Source: a virus
Direction: 5' to 3' (one strand)
Virus record (IMG/VR): IMGVR_UViG_3300010885_087765
Location: 1 to 23,596 of that record
DNA length: 23,596 nt
A program made the position numbers and the translations under genes. The notes beneath the pieces were generated by a model. That model had not been told where the DNA came from, searched no databases, and worked only from the letters and a program-made list of their open reading frames with translations. Positions 16,130 through 22,904 of this stretch are shown here, one piece after another (within the stretch, counting starts at the first letter, position 1; every line of letters begins with the position of its first letter).

Positions 16130-17179
16130 TCTGTCTCAACACTTACACAAACAACATCTGGGATTGAACCTGTTTTTATGACATCTTATAAACGCAGAAG
16201 AAAATTAAATCCAAATGATATAGAATCAAAAGTTGATTTTGTTGATCAACTTGGTGATAAATGGCAGGAATATATAGTTTATCACCATTCTTATCGTAAA
16301 TGGTTGGATTCACAAGAAATTTTAAATGATCCAACCCAACAACAAATTGAACGATCTCCTTATTATGGCGCAACTGCAAATGAAATTGATTGGGTAAAGT
16401 CGATTGATTTAATGTCTTCAGCACAAAAATGGATATGTCATTCACTTAGTAAAACTGTGAATTTACCAAATTCAGTTACGCAAGATGAAGTCGCCGCTGT
16501 TTATATGAGAGGTTGGGAATCTGGGTGTAAAGGTGTAACAGTTTATCGAGATGGTTGTAGAACCGGTGTTCTTGTTTCTATTGATGAAAAAAAAGAAAAT
16601 AAGAATGAAATAAAATTTGAACAACGATTTGCTCCAAAACGTCCTGAATCATTGGAATGTCATGTTCATAGGGTTGTTGTAAGATCTGGGGATGTTACAG
16701 AATCATATCTTGTGTTTGTTGGTATGTTAGATGGCAAACCTTATGAAATTTTCTGTGGGCCTTCTGGCAATATAGATGTACCTAAAAAAGCAAAACATGG
16801 ACAGATTATAAAGAAAACTCGTAAAGATGGAAATTCAAAATATGATTTAATCATTCCTATTGGCGATGATGATTCACTTACTTTACGAGATATTGTTTGT
16901 CTTTTTGATAGCCCAAATGATGGTGCTCTTACAAGAACAATTTCATTAGCCCTCAGACATGGTGCACCAGTACAATATATTGTTGAGCAACTTCAAAAAG
17001 ATAAACGAAGTGATATGCAATCATTTAATAGAGTAGTTGCTAGAGTTCTTAAAAATTATATTCCAAATGGAACAACATCTTCAGATAAAAAATGTTATGA
17101 ATGTAGTTCAGAGAATGCGTTAGTTTATAAAGAGGGTTGTGTATCATGTATACAATGTGGAAATTCAAAATGTGGATGA
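15989..17179 (+). CDS. nrdJ: Split-intein C piece fused to class II ribonucleotide reductase C-half
   Basis: Residues 1-47 are the intein C-piece, ending HHYVLSSGIISHN with terminal His-Asn. Ser48 is the +1 residue and starts the NrdJ C-half SVSTLTQTTSGIEPVF, which normally follows TAPAG. The rest completes the barrel, then a TSCPD-like domain (about 215-345) and a C-terminal Cys-rich zinc-type end (CYECSSEN ... CVSCIQCGNSKCG) typical of NrdJ, whose cysteines re-reduce the active site. The ATG lies inside the last codons of the endonuclease, so translation is probably coupled. A strong bidirectional terminator follows. Confidence 0.9.
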   Translation: MEIIDITNLNLQEVEITNIDDCIIETMDIEVPNGHHYVLSSGIISHNSVSTLTQTTSGIEPVFMTSYKRRRKLNPNDIESKVDFVDQLGDKWQEYIVYHHSYRKWLDSQEILNDPTQQQIERSPYYGATANEIDWVKSIDLMSSAQKWICHSLSKTVNLPNSVTQDEVAAVYMRGWESGCKGVTVYRDGCRTGVLVSIDEKKENKNEIKFEQRFAPKRPESLECHVHRVVVRSGDVTESYLVFVGMLDGKPYEIFCGPSGNIDVPKKAKHGQIIKKTRKDGNSKYDLIIPIGDDDSLTLRDIVCLFDSPNDGALTRTISLALRHGAPVQYIVEQLQKDKRSDMQSFNRVVARVLKNYIPNGTTSSDKKCYECSSENALVYKEGCVSCIQCGNSKCG

Positions 17180-17199
17180 TTTAGAAATAAACTGTGAAT

Positions 17200-17227
17200 A
17201 AAAATCAGGGCGATCGCCCTGATTTTT
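17200..17227. terminator. Bidirectional terminator, perfect 28-nt palindrome
   Basis: A perfect palindrome with core TCAGGGCGATCGCCCTGA flanked by A5 and T5. It works in both directions between convergent genes: nrdJ C-half (+) and the kinase-like gene (-), whose stop codon overlaps its last bases. Confidence 0.9.
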
Positions 17228-17939
17228 ATTTGTATAATTTTTTAAAAGTTTCTTTTGTAATCCCATAATCAAGAAGAGCAAGAGAACCATCTTTTTTAAT
17301 TCCCCACGATGAAGTTTTTGCTATATCTCCTTCAAGAAGACCTTTATATCTTTTTAAAAATGATTTAAAATTTTCTATAAAATTATTATTATTTGATTTT
17401 AAATTTGTTTTATTTTGAGTTACGTTATTGTGAGAAACTGTCACATTATTACTATCATTAGAATCAATTCCAAGTGCACTTCTAATTTTTTCCCAAGGAA
17501 TACCGATTATTTCTTCTGCTCGTACTTCTTCGCCATCATTAAGCGGGTTTAATCTTTCTGCTATAACCCAAGAAAAGTTAACATCATCATATTGATAAAC
17601 ACTAGCCAGTATTTTATGTGCAAAAGGATCCTTACCAGCAAATGCTTCTATTTTATTTTGTGCTATTCCCTTTTGATCTATTGCTAATTTAATAACTTTA
17701 TCATTATCAATTACAAAAACTCTTCTTGCACTACCTCTACCAAGAAATGTTAATCCAAACAATTTTGCTGCATCGAACATTGCCCAATATTCATCAGTAG
17801 ATTTTTCACCATCTTCATCGCGCCATGATCTATAATCTTGAAATGCATCATCAATCCAGTCAAGAGGATCTGTAGATTCTATTACATCGTCCATTGATTC
17901 AAGAATAAGAGCTCTTATATATTTTTTTAATAATTTCAT
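17226..17939 (-). CDS. Protein-kinase-like protein with capsid-targeting-like N-terminus
   Basis: A 237-aa protein. Residues 1-15 (MKLLKKYIRALILES) match the start of the divergent neighbour at 18005 and contain I-x-E. Then comes a kinase-like layout: Gly loop LGRGSARRVF (66-75), Lys84 in VIKLA, hinge-like AERLNPL (127-133), a weak catalytic loop GDIAKTSSWG (204-213) and DYG (224-226) in place of DFG. The usual catalytic-loop Asn appears replaced by Ser/Trp, so activity is doubtful. An Asn-rich insert lies at about 163-186. T4 packages proteins with an N-terminal targeting peptide cut after (L/I)-x-E and injects them; this could be such a protein. The kinase-like fold is moderately sure; packaging is inference. 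Confidence 0.6.
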   Translation of the reverse strand: MKLLKKYIRALILESMDDVIESTDPLDWIDDAFQDYRSWRDEDGEKSTDEYWAMFDAAKLFGLTFLGRGSARRVFVIDNDKVIKLAIDQKGIAQNKIEAFAGKDPFAHKILASVYQYDDVNFSWVIAERLNPLNDGEEVRAEEIIGIPWEKIRSALGIDSNDSNNVTVSHNNVTQNKTNLKSNNNNFIENFKSFLKRYKGLLEGDIAKTSSWGIKKDGSLALLDYGITKETFKKLYK

Positions 17940-18004
17940 TTTAAAATTTTATTTATATTATAATTATTATGTTAAAATTAAATATTATAAACATAGGAAG
18001 AAGT
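17940..18004. promoter_or_regulatory. Divergent promoter region
   Basis: A 65-bp AT-rich gap between two divergent starts has an ATTATAAT box (about 17957-17964) readable on both strands. AGGAAG (17995-18000) serves the + gene and favours ATG 18005 over the upstream ATG 17969. No clear -35 boxes are seen. Confidence 0.4.
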
Positions 18005-18523
18005 ATGAAATTAACAATTAAATATCTTAGAAGAATTATTAAAGAAGAATTCGCTGGATCCAGTGAACAAATTAGACAAAAGATATCAAGATTTGATCCA
18101 GATATGTCAGCTGATCAATTATATTTTAATACAGACACCGGAAAACCAGAACTTTTAAGACATCAAATGTTTGGCTCTTCACCTTTACATACTAATCCTA
18201 AAAAACATTCAAGTCATTATGATGAATGGAATTATTCACCTAACGATTATTCACCTGATACTATAAAAGCGCCAAACTCTAACGATGATTTAGAATATAA
18301 TTTTAACAGTAAAATTGAATATCAAAAAGCTATATATAAATTTGTTAATTCTCCCGCCGCCCATGCCGGCGCAGAAAGTTTTTTTTCTAGTTTTCCAAAA
18401 TGGAAGAGTTGGTCTACAGATCTTGGTATAAGTAGAGATCAAATGAAAGCTAAGGTAAAAGATATGTTAAAAGATGATGATCAAATCCCTTCAACAAAGT
18501 CGCCAAACACATTAGCAACATAA
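18005..18523 (+). CDS. Unknown phage protein with capsid-targeting-like N-terminus
   Basis: A 172-aa soluble protein. ATG 18005 is chosen because AGGAAG lies just upstream and the peptide then begins MKLTIKYLRRIIKEEF, which aligns with the divergent gene's first 14 residues at 8 identical positions, including an I-x-E. The rest is polar and Asn/Ser/Asp/Pro-rich with little predicted order (about 20-110), then a short helical region (about 115-165). I recognise no domain. With the shared N-terminus and head-to-head position, it may be a second packaged internal head protein. An earlier in-frame ATG (17969) would hide this motif and is less likely. Confidence 0.6.
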   Translation: MKLTIKYLRRIIKEEFAGSSEQIRQKISRFDPDMSADQLYFNTDTGKPELLRHQMFGSSPLHTNPKKHSSHYDEWNYSPNDYSPDTIKAPNSNDDLEYNFNSKIEYQKAIYKFVNSPAAHAGAESFFSSFPKWKSWSTDLGISRDQMKAKVKDMLKDDDQIPSTKSPNTLAT

Positions 18524-18636
18524 GTTTTAAAATATTTAGCAAATTCATAACTAAATTTAATAAGAGATGTATACACTAACCTATGACTTTTATTAAATTC
18601 AATAATTACACGTTTTGTAGAAGTCTCAGAAGTCAT
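18481..18636 (-). CDS. Possible small unknown protein
   Basis: A 51-aa minus-strand ORF (MTSETSTKRVIIEFNKSHRL..., ending VFGDFVEGI), too short for most ORF callers. It overlaps the end of the + strand gene by 43 bp and has a weak GGA upstream. Its composition is protein-like, amphipathic and Tyr/Phe-rich. I do not recognise it, and it may be chance. Confidence 0.3.
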   Translation of the reverse strand: MTSETSTKRVIIEFNKSHRLVYTSLIKFSYEFAKYFKTYVANVFGDFVEGI

Positions 18637-18677
18637 AAACTGTCCAAAAAAAATAAATTTATTTTTATGTACAGTTT
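18637..18677. repeat. 41-nt inverted repeat
   Basis: AAACTGT (18637-18643) and ACAGTTT (18671-18677) flank a near-perfect A/T palindrome (AAATAAATTTATTT core). It lies in the 211-bp gap before the signal-peptide gene and just upstream of the small minus-strand ORF. It could end transcription or bind a regulator. The rest of the gap (18524-18734) shows only AT-rich DNA and the ribosome site AAGGAG at 18718-18723. Confidence 0.5.
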
Positions 18678-18734
18678 GTAAAGTTTAGATATAGTTAATC
18701 TATAACAACAACCCTTTAAGGAGTTATAAAAAAA

Positions 18735-19495
18735 ATGAATAATTTAGTACTATCAATCCTCGCGGCTCTTTCAATAACATCAACAGCATCTGCAACAAAT
18801 TATGCAATCTTTTTCCATGGCAGAACCCAGCAGAACTGGGGCACCCCGCTCCAGGGCGGCGCGGGCTCAGCCACGACGATCCCAGCCGGTTACACGGCCG
18901 TGGACGACACGTCGTGGAACGGCACGGCGCGCATCGACAGCGTGATTCCTTACGCGGCCTACGCGGCAAAGTGCGCGGCACCAAACACGTGCATCATCTA
19001 CAACTACTCGACGGCGGCCTTGTGACGCAGCGCCTCGAGCTCTTGACGGCGGCGAAGCCAGTCCACGTGAACTCGTTCGCAAGCGCGGGCGGCGGTTCGG
19101 AACTTGCTGACTCGTGCGGCTGGGTTACGCAGTGGGGCTGCTACTACGGCGGCGTCGACGACAACCTGAAGCCAAGCTGGGCCCGCAACGGCGGCAACGC
19201 GCTTCAAAGCGGCGGCAACGGTTCGACGTGGCACGTGGCCGGCAACGGCTGGAGCTGGCTCGGCGTTGCAACGGCAGCGATCATCAACGGCGACGACGAC
19301 GGCGCCACGGGCCCGCACTCGAACACGGGTTGCGACTCGTCGAACAGCTTCAGTCTCCCCACGAGCTGCACCTACTCGTGCGGCTTCATGTGGTTGAGCA
19401 CCTGCGGCGGCCGCAAGGCGAACCACAAGCAGTGGGTTACGGGCGGCTGGACGCACTTCAACATCCAGCCTGCGCAGAAGACCTACTGGAACTGA
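18735..19495 (+). pseudogene. Secreted alpha/beta-hydrolase-like gene, hybrid and frameshifted
   Basis: AAGGAG (18718-18723) serves ATG 18735. Residues 1-20 (MNNLVLSILAALSITSTASA) are a signal peptide in AT-rich codons. The mature part starts TNYAIFFHGR, and from about codon 30 codons become strongly GC-rich. The frame stops at 19025, but a one-base shift at 19011-19013 restores a long frame to 19495. The corrected sequence reads IIYNYSTGGLVTQ, a Ser nucleophile-elbow-like motif, with later Asp (NGDDDG) and His (ANHKQW) as possible triad members. The repaired length is about 253 aa. Lipase/esterase-like is inference. The frameshift may be a sequencing error. The reading frame crosses the AT/GC boundary intact. 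Confidence 0.55.
18815..18835. other. AT-rich phage / GC-rich bacterial DNA boundary
   Basis: Codon choice and base composition change within about 20-30 bp inside the signal-peptide gene. Upstream is phage-like AT-rich DNA, downstream uniformly GC-rich bacterial DNA. I see no direct repeat, att core, tRNA or transposase at the boundary. Confidence 0.8.
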
Positions 19496-19535
19496 GCTGC
19501 GCTGCAGCGAGGCTTTGAGCTTCGCGCAACACGAG

Positions 19536-19569
19536 GAGGCTGCCCTTGCGAGGGTGGCCTCTTTGTGTT
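19536..19569 (+). terminator. Terminator after the hydrolase-like gene
   Basis: GAGGCTGCCCT (19536-19546) pairs with AGGGTGGCCTC (19551-19561) through 11 bp including two G-U pairs, loop TGCG, then a T-rich end. It closes the hydrolase-like transcript 40 bp after its stop. Confidence 0.65.
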
Positions 19570-19591
19570 GGTCGATGCACCTTGCACGTGA

Positions 19592-20254
19592 TTGCACGTG
19601 ATTGTTCCCAGCGCGCGCGGTGAGCGGTGCTACCGATTGCCTGTGCTCACTTCGCTCCCCACGGTGGCCCTGGCGCTTGCGACGGGTGCCCGTCATGCGT
19701 TCGAGCCGGACCACTTGGCGGCCGTGTCGACCCTTGTGGCGGGGGCTCCGAACCGTCGTGCGATGGTGCTTCAAGGGCTTGCATGGGGCGCCGGGCACGG
19801 CCTCGCGGTGGGGCTGGCGTCGGCCGTGTTGCTTCCGCTTCGTCACTTGCTTCCCGCGCGCCTCGACGACGCTCTTGAGCTCGGGGTGGCCTGCGTTCTG
19901 CTCGCGCTTGGAGTGCGCTCATTGATGGACGCCGGGTTGACCCATGCGCCGCATCGGCATCGCGGTACGCCTCTCGCCGTGGGCTTTGCGCACGGACTCG
20001 CGGGCAGTGGCGCTCTCGTTGCCACGCTTGCGGCCCTCGAGTCGTCGGTCGGGGTGCGTGTACTTTACATTGGTGCTTTCGGCCTCGGTGCCACGGGTGC
20101 CATGGCGGCGATCGCCGGCTTTTTTGGCGCAAGCCTCGCGAAGGCCATGACGTTTGCTCATGTTCGTCGCCGCGTGCAGCTCACCGCGGGCGCCATTTCG
20201 TCGGCCGTTGGCATCGGTTGGGGCATGCGCGCCCTCGCGGCCCTCGTCGGCTGA
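19592..20254 (+). CDS. NiCoT/UreH-like membrane transporter
   Basis: A 220-aa integral membrane protein with about six hydrophobic segments. The first carries GARHAFEPDHLAAVSTL, close to the nickel/cobalt transporter signature (His-x4-Asp-His), and a second Gly/His segment (GFAHGLAGSGALVATL) follows a His-rich loop (HAPHRHRG). Transport of nickel, cobalt or a related metal across the inner membrane is likely. The start is uncertain: TTG 19592 gives an unusual N-terminus, while GTG 19643 would begin just before the first membrane segment and may be the true start. No strong ribosome site is visible for either. Codon use is typical of the GC-rich part. Confidence 0.7.
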   Translation: MHVIVPSARGERCYRLPVLTSLPTVALALATGARHAFEPDHLAAVSTLVAGAPNRRAMVLQGLAWGAGHGLAVGLASAVLLPLRHLLPARLDDALELGVACVLLALGVRSLMDAGLTHAPHRHRGTPLAVGFAHGLAGSGALVATLAALESSVGVRVLYIGAFGLGATGAMAAIAGFFGASLAKAMTFAHVRRRVQLTAGAISSAVGIGWGMRALAALVG

Positions 20255-20266
20255 CCCGCAAGTTCG

Positions 20267-21493
20267 TTACGGCAACGCCGCTCGGTCGGCGGCTTCGACG
20301 CGCTTGAGCGACGCGATGAACAGCAGCGCCACCGCCATTCCGACCGCGCCCGACAGGTACGGCGACCGCGGTCCCGAATACGTGTAGAATGCACCACCGA
20401 GCGCCGGGCCAACCATGCGCGCGAGGGCAGCCATCGCCTGGTTCGCGCCGAGAACGGACCCTTGCTCGGACGCGTCGGCACGCTTCGAAACGAAGGCCGA
20501 GATCGACGGCTGCGAGATGCCATTGCCGAACGCGGCGAGAGCTCCGCCGACGTAGAGCGCGGTCCGTCCGAAGTCGGGTGCCGCGGCAAAGACCAAGAAC
20601 GCAACGACTTGCAGCGCCAACCCCACCGCAATAAGCGTGGACTCTGCAACCTTTCCGCTGAGGCGTCGAACGATGCCGCCCTGCACGAGCGCTCCGATGA
20701 CGCCGATGAAGGCGAGCACATTCCCGGTCTCGCGCATCGTCATGCCGAAGGCGTCCGCGTTGAAGAATCGGAACGTCGCTTCGAGATTGGTGAAGCTCAA
20801 GATGATGACGAAGTTCGTCAGGATCACGAGCCGCAGCGGCGGGTCCTGCAGGTAGTGGACGAGCCCCTTGGACCCGGTTTCCTTGCGGCGCTTTGCGGCT
20901 TCATCGCGACGCTCTTTGGGCAGGGATTCCGGAAGGCCGAAGGCGACCCAGACGAGGTTCACAAGGCTTAGGGCAGCGGCAGCGAAGCACGCCATGGGGC
21001 CGCTGCGCCCGTTGACGGTCATCTCGGCGAGCAGGCCGCCGACCGCGGGCCCGAGGATGAATCCGAGTCCGAACGCGACGCCAAAAAGCGCCATGCCCTT
21101 TGCGCGATCTTCGGGCGTGGTCACGTCGGCGATGTACGCGCTGCCGACGCCGAGATTCGCCGTGGCTGCGCCGCCCAAGATGCGTGCGACGAAGAGCGCC
21201 ACGATGGACGTTCCCCACGCGAGCGCGCTTCCGAGGCCGACCATGGAGAGCACGGTCATCGCGACGCTGATGGTGAGCACGGGCTTGCGTCCGATGCGGT
21301 CCGAAAGGCGCCCCCACAGCGGCGCGCAAAGGAACTGCATCAGCGAGTAGACCGATGCGAGGAGCGTCCCGACGAACGCGCTCGTGTGGAAAACCCGGCG
21401 AGCCTCGTCGGAGAGGAACGGAAAGACGAGTCCAAACCCGAGCAAATCGAGGAGGATCGTGAGGAAAATGGGCCCGAGGGAAGCGCGCCGCAT
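20267..21493 (-). CDS. MFS drug/metabolite exporter (DHA1/TetA-like)
   Basis: A 408-aa twelve-helix Major Facilitator protein. After the first two helices comes motif A (GRLSDRIGRKPV, about 61-72), and helix 5 has a motif C-like GFILGPAVGG (about 150-160). A basic loop (PKERRDEAAKRRKETG) separates the two six-helix halves. Size and motifs fit proton-driven exporters of the tetracycline/multidrug type in the inner membrane. It ends 12 bp from the convergent transporter gene. The family is firm; the substrate is unknown. The start ATG is close to the divergent lipoprotein gene (about 115 bp). Confidence 0.85.
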   Translation of the reverse strand: MRRASLGPIFLTILLDLLGFGLVFPFLSDEARRVFHTSAFVGTLLASVYSLMQFLCAPLWGRLSDRIGRKPVLTISVAMTVLSMVGLGSALAWGTSIVALFVARILGGAATANLGVGSAYIADVTTPEDRAKGMALFGVAFGLGFILGPAVGGLLAEMTVNGRSGPMACFAAAALSLVNLVWVAFGLPESLPKERRDEAAKRRKETGSKGLVHYLQDPPLRLVILTNFVIILSFTNLEATFRFFNADAFGMTMRETGNVLAFIGVIGALVQGGIVRRLSGKVAESTLIAVGLALQVVAFLVFAAAPDFGRTALYVGGALAAFGNGISQPSISAFVSKRADASEQGSVLGANQAMAALARMVGPALGGAFYTYSGPRSPYLSGAVGMAVALLFIASLKRVEAADRAALP

Positions 21494-21608
21494 GGCGGGG
21501 CAGCCGATAGCACGTGTGGCGCAGACCCTGAGCGTTGATGCGAATGCGGCGAAGGGATGCCCGCGAGACGATGGTCTCGTGCGTCAAAGCCGCTACGCTG
21601 GCGCGACG

Positions 21609-22877
21609 ATGGTGACGATTCGCGCGCGCCTGCTCTTGACCTTGGGTTTCCTCGTGGCGTGTGGCCTTCCGACGCAGGGCACGCGTGACGACGTCGCGGA
21701 AACCGATGGCGGTCTTGTGGCCGACGCCGAGTTTTTCCCCGATGCCGCCGATCGCGATGCCGCCGATCGCGATGCGCGTGCCGCCGACAGCAACGCGGAC
21801 GACAGCAGTGTTGACGCGGGAAATGCAGGGAATGACGCCGCTCCCGCCGCCGACGCGCAAACGGACTCCTCAAGCGATTCGTCGGCACCTGTCGACGCTG
21901 CGGCAGATGCGCGCGCGGACGGCGCAACGGGCGATGCGTGTACTCCGCAAGGAAGTGAAGACTGCACGAACGGGCGCGACGACGACTGCGATGGTCTTGT
22001 CGACTGCGCGGACCCGGAGTGCGCGCCTCAATACGAATGCGTTCCCGAAGTTCCGTCGGGCTGGACGAAGGCGGCGCTTTCGGTGGGCTCGAGGCCCGCG
22101 TGCCCCGGTGGTTATGCGTCTCCGCGCGACGTGGTGATGGGCCTCACGGGAGCGGCCGCGGCGTGCGTTTGCACCTGCAATTCTTCAGGGTCTGCGTCGT
22201 GCGTGAAGGGCAACGTCACGTTCTACGGGCCGAGCATCATTGGAAGCGACTGCTCGACGTTCGGCTCCTCCTCCACGAGTACGGGCGACGGCGCGTGCCA
22301 GTCGAATTTGCCTTTCGGGCTCTTCGGCTTTGGCATGATCGGCGCGAATGCGAACGTGCGCGTGACGAACGTGGCACTCACGCCCAACACGTGCAGCGGG
22401 AGCGTCCAGAAGACAGTTCCTCCGGCGGTCACGACCGAGGGCGCGCGCTGTCTTGCGTCGTCGTCGTCGACAGGCGGCGGCTGCACCTCGGGGCAAGTTT
22501 GTGCGCGGCGCACGGGCAGCGTTTATCAGTCGTGTGTCGCGAAAACCGGCGTGAGCAGCTGCCCGGCGACGTGGCCGACGAAGCGCGACACGGGCACGGG
22601 GCTCAGCGACACGCGCAACTGCGGCTCGTGCACGTGCGGCACCACGGCGGTGTGTGGACCGGCGACGCTCACCTTCTCGGAAGACAACAGCTGCGGCGGA
22701 GCGTCGGTGTCCGTGGCCGCGGACAACGCCTGCCACGCGATGAGCACTCCAGGCCAAAACGTGAGCTCGTGGCGCTACGCTTCGCAGGTGCACAACGAGG
22801 GCTGCCAAAAGACCGCAGACGCGCAGCCCACAGGGGCCGTGAGCCTCACCTCAAGCGAGCTCGTTTGTTGTCGTTAA
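21609..22877 (+). CDS. Cys-rich lipoprotein with MopE-type metal-binding motif
   Basis: A 422-aa secreted lipoprotein. ATG 21609 gives MVTIRARLLLTLGFLVAC, a lipoprotein signal with lipobox LVAC; the longer frame from 21384 lacks a signal and is rejected. Residues about 25-115 are a low-complexity Ala/Asp/Ser linker. About 118-143 read C-x-NGRDDDCDGLVDCADPEC, the Cys/Asp motif of MopE-type putative metal-binding repeats common in Myxococcota and relatives. The rest (about 155-422) has many regularly spaced cysteines, probably disulfides, in a repeated beta-rich layout. It likely sits in the outer membrane. The function is unknown; metal or surface binding is inferred. Confidence 0.72.
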   Translation: MVTIRARLLLTLGFLVACGLPTQGTRDDVAETDGGLVADAEFFPDAADRDAADRDARAADSNADDSSVDAGNAGNDAAPAADAQTDSSSDSSAPVDAAADARADGATGDACTPQGSEDCTNGRDDDCDGLVDCADPECAPQYECVPEVPSGWTKAALSVGSRPACPGGYASPRDVVMGLTGAAAACVCTCNSSGSASCVKGNVTFYGPSIIGSDCSTFGSSSTSTGDGACQSNLPFGLFGFGMIGANANVRVTNVALTPNTCSGSVQKTVPPAVTTEGARCLASSSSTGGGCTSGQVCARRTGSVYQSCVAKTGVSSCPATWPTKRDTGTGLSDTRNCGSCTCGTTAVCGPATLTFSEDNSCGGASVSVAADNACHAMSTPGQNVSSWRYASQVHNEGCQKTADAQPTGAVSLTSSELVCCR

Positions 22878-22904
22878 GCTGGTAAAACGCAGCCGTTCCC
22901 GTCG

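Noticed and set aside
18815-18835. Prophage attachment site at the boundary
   Set aside because: No repeated core, tRNA or integrase is visible, and only one boundary is in the window.
19004-19846. Long minus-strand frame across the hydrolase-like gene
   Set aside because: Arg/Ala-rich shadow of GC-rich DNA, with no domain and no ribosome site. The + strand frames are protein-like. The same applies to the frames at 20901-21860 and 21340-21967.
21384-21608. Long upstream extension of the lipoprotein frame
   Set aside because: It reads antisense to the MFS gene and would hide a clear lipoprotein signal peptide that begins at 21609.
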